Source of the DNA: JBCCSZ01 sp039199225
Lineage (GTDB): Bacteria; Bacteroidota; Bacteroidia; Chitinophagales; Saprospiraceae
Assembly (NCBI GenBank): GCA_039199225.1
Contig: JBCCSZ010000359.1
Location: forward strand, 1-7,205
Direction of reading: 5' to 3'
Length of the DNA: 7,205 nt
The notes under the pieces were generated by a model. That model was not told where the DNA came from, ran no database searches, and saw only the letters and a list, made by a program, of their open reading frames with translations. Position numbers and translations under genes: made by a program. Position 1 is the first letter of the stretch; each line of letters opens with the position of its first letter. Shown here in pieces: positions 4,747 to 7,205 of the stretch.

Positions 4747-7205
4747 ATGACTAAAATTTTTACGTTCCTCTCTCTCTTTTTCTGTTCCTTATCATTTGTG
4801 CAAGCCCAATGTAATGTAACCTTAGAGGCTACATCCAGTGGCATCACTTGTGCTGGGGACTCCGATGCAGCAATTTTTGTCGGAATTGGCAATGCCAACT
4901 TTCCGGTAAATTATGAATTGTTCGGCCCAGTCCCTTCTCAGGGCAGTATCTATCAAAGCGATACAACATTCAGCGATCTGCCACCAGGAAATTACGGCAT
5001 ATTTATCAATGATACGATTGCCAATTGCTCCTTGGAGACGTCTGTCATCATTGAATCCATCACAGAATTGGCGATCTCCAATGCCAATGTAGAAAATCCA
5101 ACCTGCGGTGATTTCAATGGACTCATCACGGTCACGGTCGAGGGCGGAACGCCCCCATACAACTATCTTTGGGACGATCCTGCCAGTCAGAATACGCCCA
5201 CCCTTGTCGGCATGCCAGCAGGTACCTACACCGTTGTAGTGGCCGATGTGAATGGCTGTCAAGTCAGTGGCACTTATACTTTGGTTGCTTCTCCGGGATT
5301 GTCTGGAACCATCTCTGTGATCAGTGATAATTGCGACAGCCCGAACAGCGGTGTCATCCAGGTGGTATCAATTGGAGGCACACCGCCTATTCGATACTTT
5401 TGGGGTCATGGACCCACTACCTCGCTCGTAACCAATTTGGCTAGTGGAACTTATAATGTGACCATCGTTGACGATTTCGGCTGCGCCGTAACTTTGGATG
5501 CCGAAATAACGGGCAGTGGCGCCGGTGGTCTGTCCATCGACCCTATCCTTACATCACCTTCCTGCCTTGGTTTATGCGACGGCGGCATTCAGCTACGCCC
5601 TTCCTGTGGTACTCCTCCGTACCAATTTGATTGGTCGGATGATGCGTTGGATGGTCTCGAAAATCCAACCAATTTATGTTCCGGTGTTTATTCGATTACC
5701 TTGACCGATGCCATGAATACCACCATCATCGATAGTCTTATTGTATCTGAACCATCCAACATCACCCTGCTCGATTCCTTGATTTTGCCAACTTGTAATG
5801 GGACATGCGATGGAGAGCTGTACGTCTTTCCTTTCGGGGGCAATGGCAATTATACCTACCGATGGGCTTTGCCTGGTGGCGAAATATCCCAGCAGCAGGG
5901 CCTCATTGACATCTGCCCGGGCGATTATTTCGTTACCGTCACGGATCGCAGAGGTTGTGAGGTCTCACAGTCTTTTACCATTACTGACAACGACCCACTA
6001 TCGGTTTCCATAGAGGTGGTCAACAGTGCCTGTCAAGACGATGGTGCCTTGGCTGCTGTCGTATCAGGCGGAACGGCTCCTTACTTTTATCGTTGGAACA
6101 ACACGACCTTCGATTCCATTGCCACCGGTCTATCGGCTGCTTATTATCTAGTGGAGGTATTCGACTCCCGGAATTGCATCAGCGAGGCGGATTTTGATCT
6201 GGACGATGTTCTGGGCTTAGATGTTAGTACTACTTTTGCCAATTGTGATAGCGCCGGTGCTATTGCGAATGCTGACGTGCAAAGCAGCAATACAGATATT
6301 GTTTACGAATGGAGCAATGGGGGCAGTGGGCCTACCCAAACAAATCTTTCCGTTGGTGGATACTCCGTCACGGTAACAGATAATGATTCGGGATGCCGGA
6401 CGCATGAGACCTTTTTGATCCAAAGAGATTCCAATTGTTTTGTGCGCATCAGCGGTTATGTCTATGAGGATTTTCTGGGTGGATGTACCACGGACTCGGT
6501 GAATGGATTGCCAAATGTTCTGGTCGAATTAACCAATGGTCAGATCGATTATACGGATGACAATGGCTATTACGAATTTTTATCTGAGCCAGGTACTTAC
6601 AACCTGTCCGTCCAGCTTGATACCGTCTTTTATGAAGCCATCTGTATCGATCCAATAACCGTGGATGCATTGACATTGGGTTCGAGCTATGAGAATAATA
6701 ATTTTTACTTAAAACGAGCGCCACGTCAGGACATCAGCCTCAAACTCAGCAAGCCCAATCCCCGGCCGGGCTTTACCCGTAATGTCCAGATTTGCGTAAT
6801 GAATCTCGGAGATGACATTGCCTCCGGAACGCTGACCTATCAATACGACTCACTGCACCAGTACATATCATCCAACATTCCACCAACTACCATTGATCCT
6901 GTCAATCGTTTGTTGATTTGGGATTACAACGATCATCCTCCGGGAAGAATCATTGTCTACAATGTCCAAATGAAGCTGCCTGCGACCGTTCCGTTGGGTA
7001 CACAAATTAGTTATTACTTCAGAGCAGACCCGATCGCTGGTGACCTTCAACCTCTCGATAATGAGGTGATTTGCTATCGCACGGTTGTCGGTTCTTACGA
7101 TCCAAACGACAAATCTGTCTTGCCAGAGGGCAGAGGACCACTGGGCCTGATCGGTCCGGATGTCGATAAACTGGAATATTTGGTCCGCTTTCAAAATACC
7201 GGAAC
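4747..7205 (+). CDS. Large secreted SprB-repeat surface protein, 3' end outside window
   Basis: The frame is open from ATG 4747 (in-frame TAA at 4735-4737 just before it) to the window end, 819 full codons. Residues 1-20 form a signal peptide: K3, a hydrophobic core rich in Phe/Leu/Ser, and likely cleavage after VQA. Residues 33-561 hold seven SprB-like repeats of roughly 77 residues with C..G, GGTPPY..W, GTY.V.V.D..GC signatures. Residues about 567-624 (ISGYVYED, GLPNVLVELTNG, TDDNGYYEF, GTYNLSV) look like a carboxypeptidase-regulatory or SdrD-B-like beta domain. Residues about 662-782 resemble DUF11-type extracellular beta domains. SYDPNDKSV at 783-791 and LEYLVRFQNTG to the edge open a DUF7619-like domain. 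In Bacteroidota such proteins normally end in a type IX secretion sorting domain, not visible here. SprB of Flavobacterium is a gliding adhesin; adhesion is a reasonable inference, not shown. No enzyme domain is seen. Confidence 0.92.
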   Translation, partial: MTKIFTFLSLFFCSLSFVQAQCNVTLEATSSGITCAGDSDAAIFVGIGNANFPVNYELFGPVPSQGSIYQSDTTFSDLPPGNYGIFINDTIANCSLETSVIIESITELAISNANVENPTCGDFNGLITVTVEGGTPPYNYLWDDPASQNTPTLVGMPAGTYTVVVADVNGCQVSGTYTLVASPGLSGTISVISDNCDSPNSGVIQVVSIGGTPPIRYFWGHGPTTSLVTNLASGTYNVTIVDDFGCAVTLDAEITGSGAGGLSIDPILTSPSCLGLCDGGIQLRPSCGTPPYQFDWSDDALDGLENPTNLCSGVYSITLTDAMNTTIIDSLIVSEPSNITLLDSLILPTCNGTCDGELYVFPFGGNGNYTYRWALPGGEISQQQGLIDICPGDYFVTVTDRRGCEVSQSFTITDNDPLSVSIEVVNSACQDDGALAAVVSGGTAPYFYRWNNTTFDSIATGLSAAYYLVEVFDSRNCISEADFDLDDVLGLDVSTTFANCDSAGAIANADVQSSNTDIVYEWSNGGSGPTQTNLSVGGYSVTVTDNDSGCRTHETFLIQRDSNCFVRISGYVYEDFLGGCTTDSVNGLPNVLVELTNGQIDYTDDNGYYEFLSEPGTYNLSVQLDTVFYEAICIDPITVDALTLGSSYENNNFYLKRAPRQDISLKLSKPNPRPGFTRNVQICVMNLGDDIASGTLTYQYDSLHQYISSNIPPTTIDPVNRLLIWDYNDHPPGRIIVYNVQMKLPATVPLGTQISYYFRADPIAGDLQPLDNEVICYRTVVGSYDPNDKSVLPEGRGPLGLIGPDVDKLEYLVRFQNTG
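4849..6429 (+). repeat. Seven SprB-like protein repeats, about 77 residues each
   Basis: The repeats begin near cysteines 35, 120, 196, 273, 350, 429 and 500 of the surface protein. Repeats 2 to 6 share GGTPPY-like turns and a Trp at 142, 219, 296, 373 and 450, exactly 77 residues apart; repeat 7 has W522. Most end in D..GC or a close variant (C94, C171, C246, C404, C477, C550). Repeat 1 lacks the Trp. Repeats 4 and 5 carry an added C-x3-C. The DNA is not repetitive: codons differ throughout, so the array is old rather than freshly duplicated. Confidence 0.85.

Noticed and set aside
4822..5262. 146-codon minus-strand frame (also 6217-6423, 6449-6724, 6868-7194)
   Set aside because: All lie opposite the continuous SprB-repeat reading frame, which has a signal peptide and regular repeats.

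Overview
The window looks like a chromosomal segment of a Bacteroidota bacterium, most likely Saprospiria (Lewinella/Haliscomenobacter-like). Four things point that way: menaquinone synthesis by the futalosine route (mqnE, mqnA), a very large secreted protein built of SprB-type repeats with a SYDPNDKSV-type module, two exact matches to the Bacteroidota -7 promoter element TAnnTTTG, and start codons with no obvious Shine-Dalgarno sequence. No mobile element, CRISPR array, rRNA or tRNA gene is visible.

Layout. (1) Bases 2-376 (+): the 3' end of an AT-rich gene for a DKNYY-repeat protein. (2) 377-483: a short AT-rich gap between convergent genes. (3) 484-1362 (-): a family 2 glycosyltransferase, divergent from the next gene. 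(4) 1486-4131 (+): a three-gene cluster, mqnE (aminofutalosine synthase), a histidine-phosphatase-family protein, and mqnA (chorismate dehydratase). The last two overlap by 4 bases. (5) 4132-4746: 615 bases with no credible gene but many short inverted repeats, three GTATAC sites and a candidate promoter. (6) 4747 to the window end (+): the N-terminal 819 residues of a secreted surface protein, with a signal peptide, seven SprB-like repeats, a carboxypeptidase-regulatory/SdrD-B-like beta domain, a DUF11-like beta domain, and the start of a DUF7619-like domain.

How the genes relate. MqnA makes 3-enolpyruvylbenzoate from chorismate. MqnE joins it to SAM-derived adenosine to give aminofutalosine, the first two committed steps to menaquinone. 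The phosphatase between them has no assigned step in the known pathway, which is the most interesting functional question here. The surface protein, the glycosyltransferase and the DKNYY protein show no functional link to the mqn cluster. I see no convincing new multi-gene system. The points worth a second look are the embedded phosphatase, the structured intergenic region, and the 77-residue repeat spacing and cysteine pattern of the SprB-like protein.
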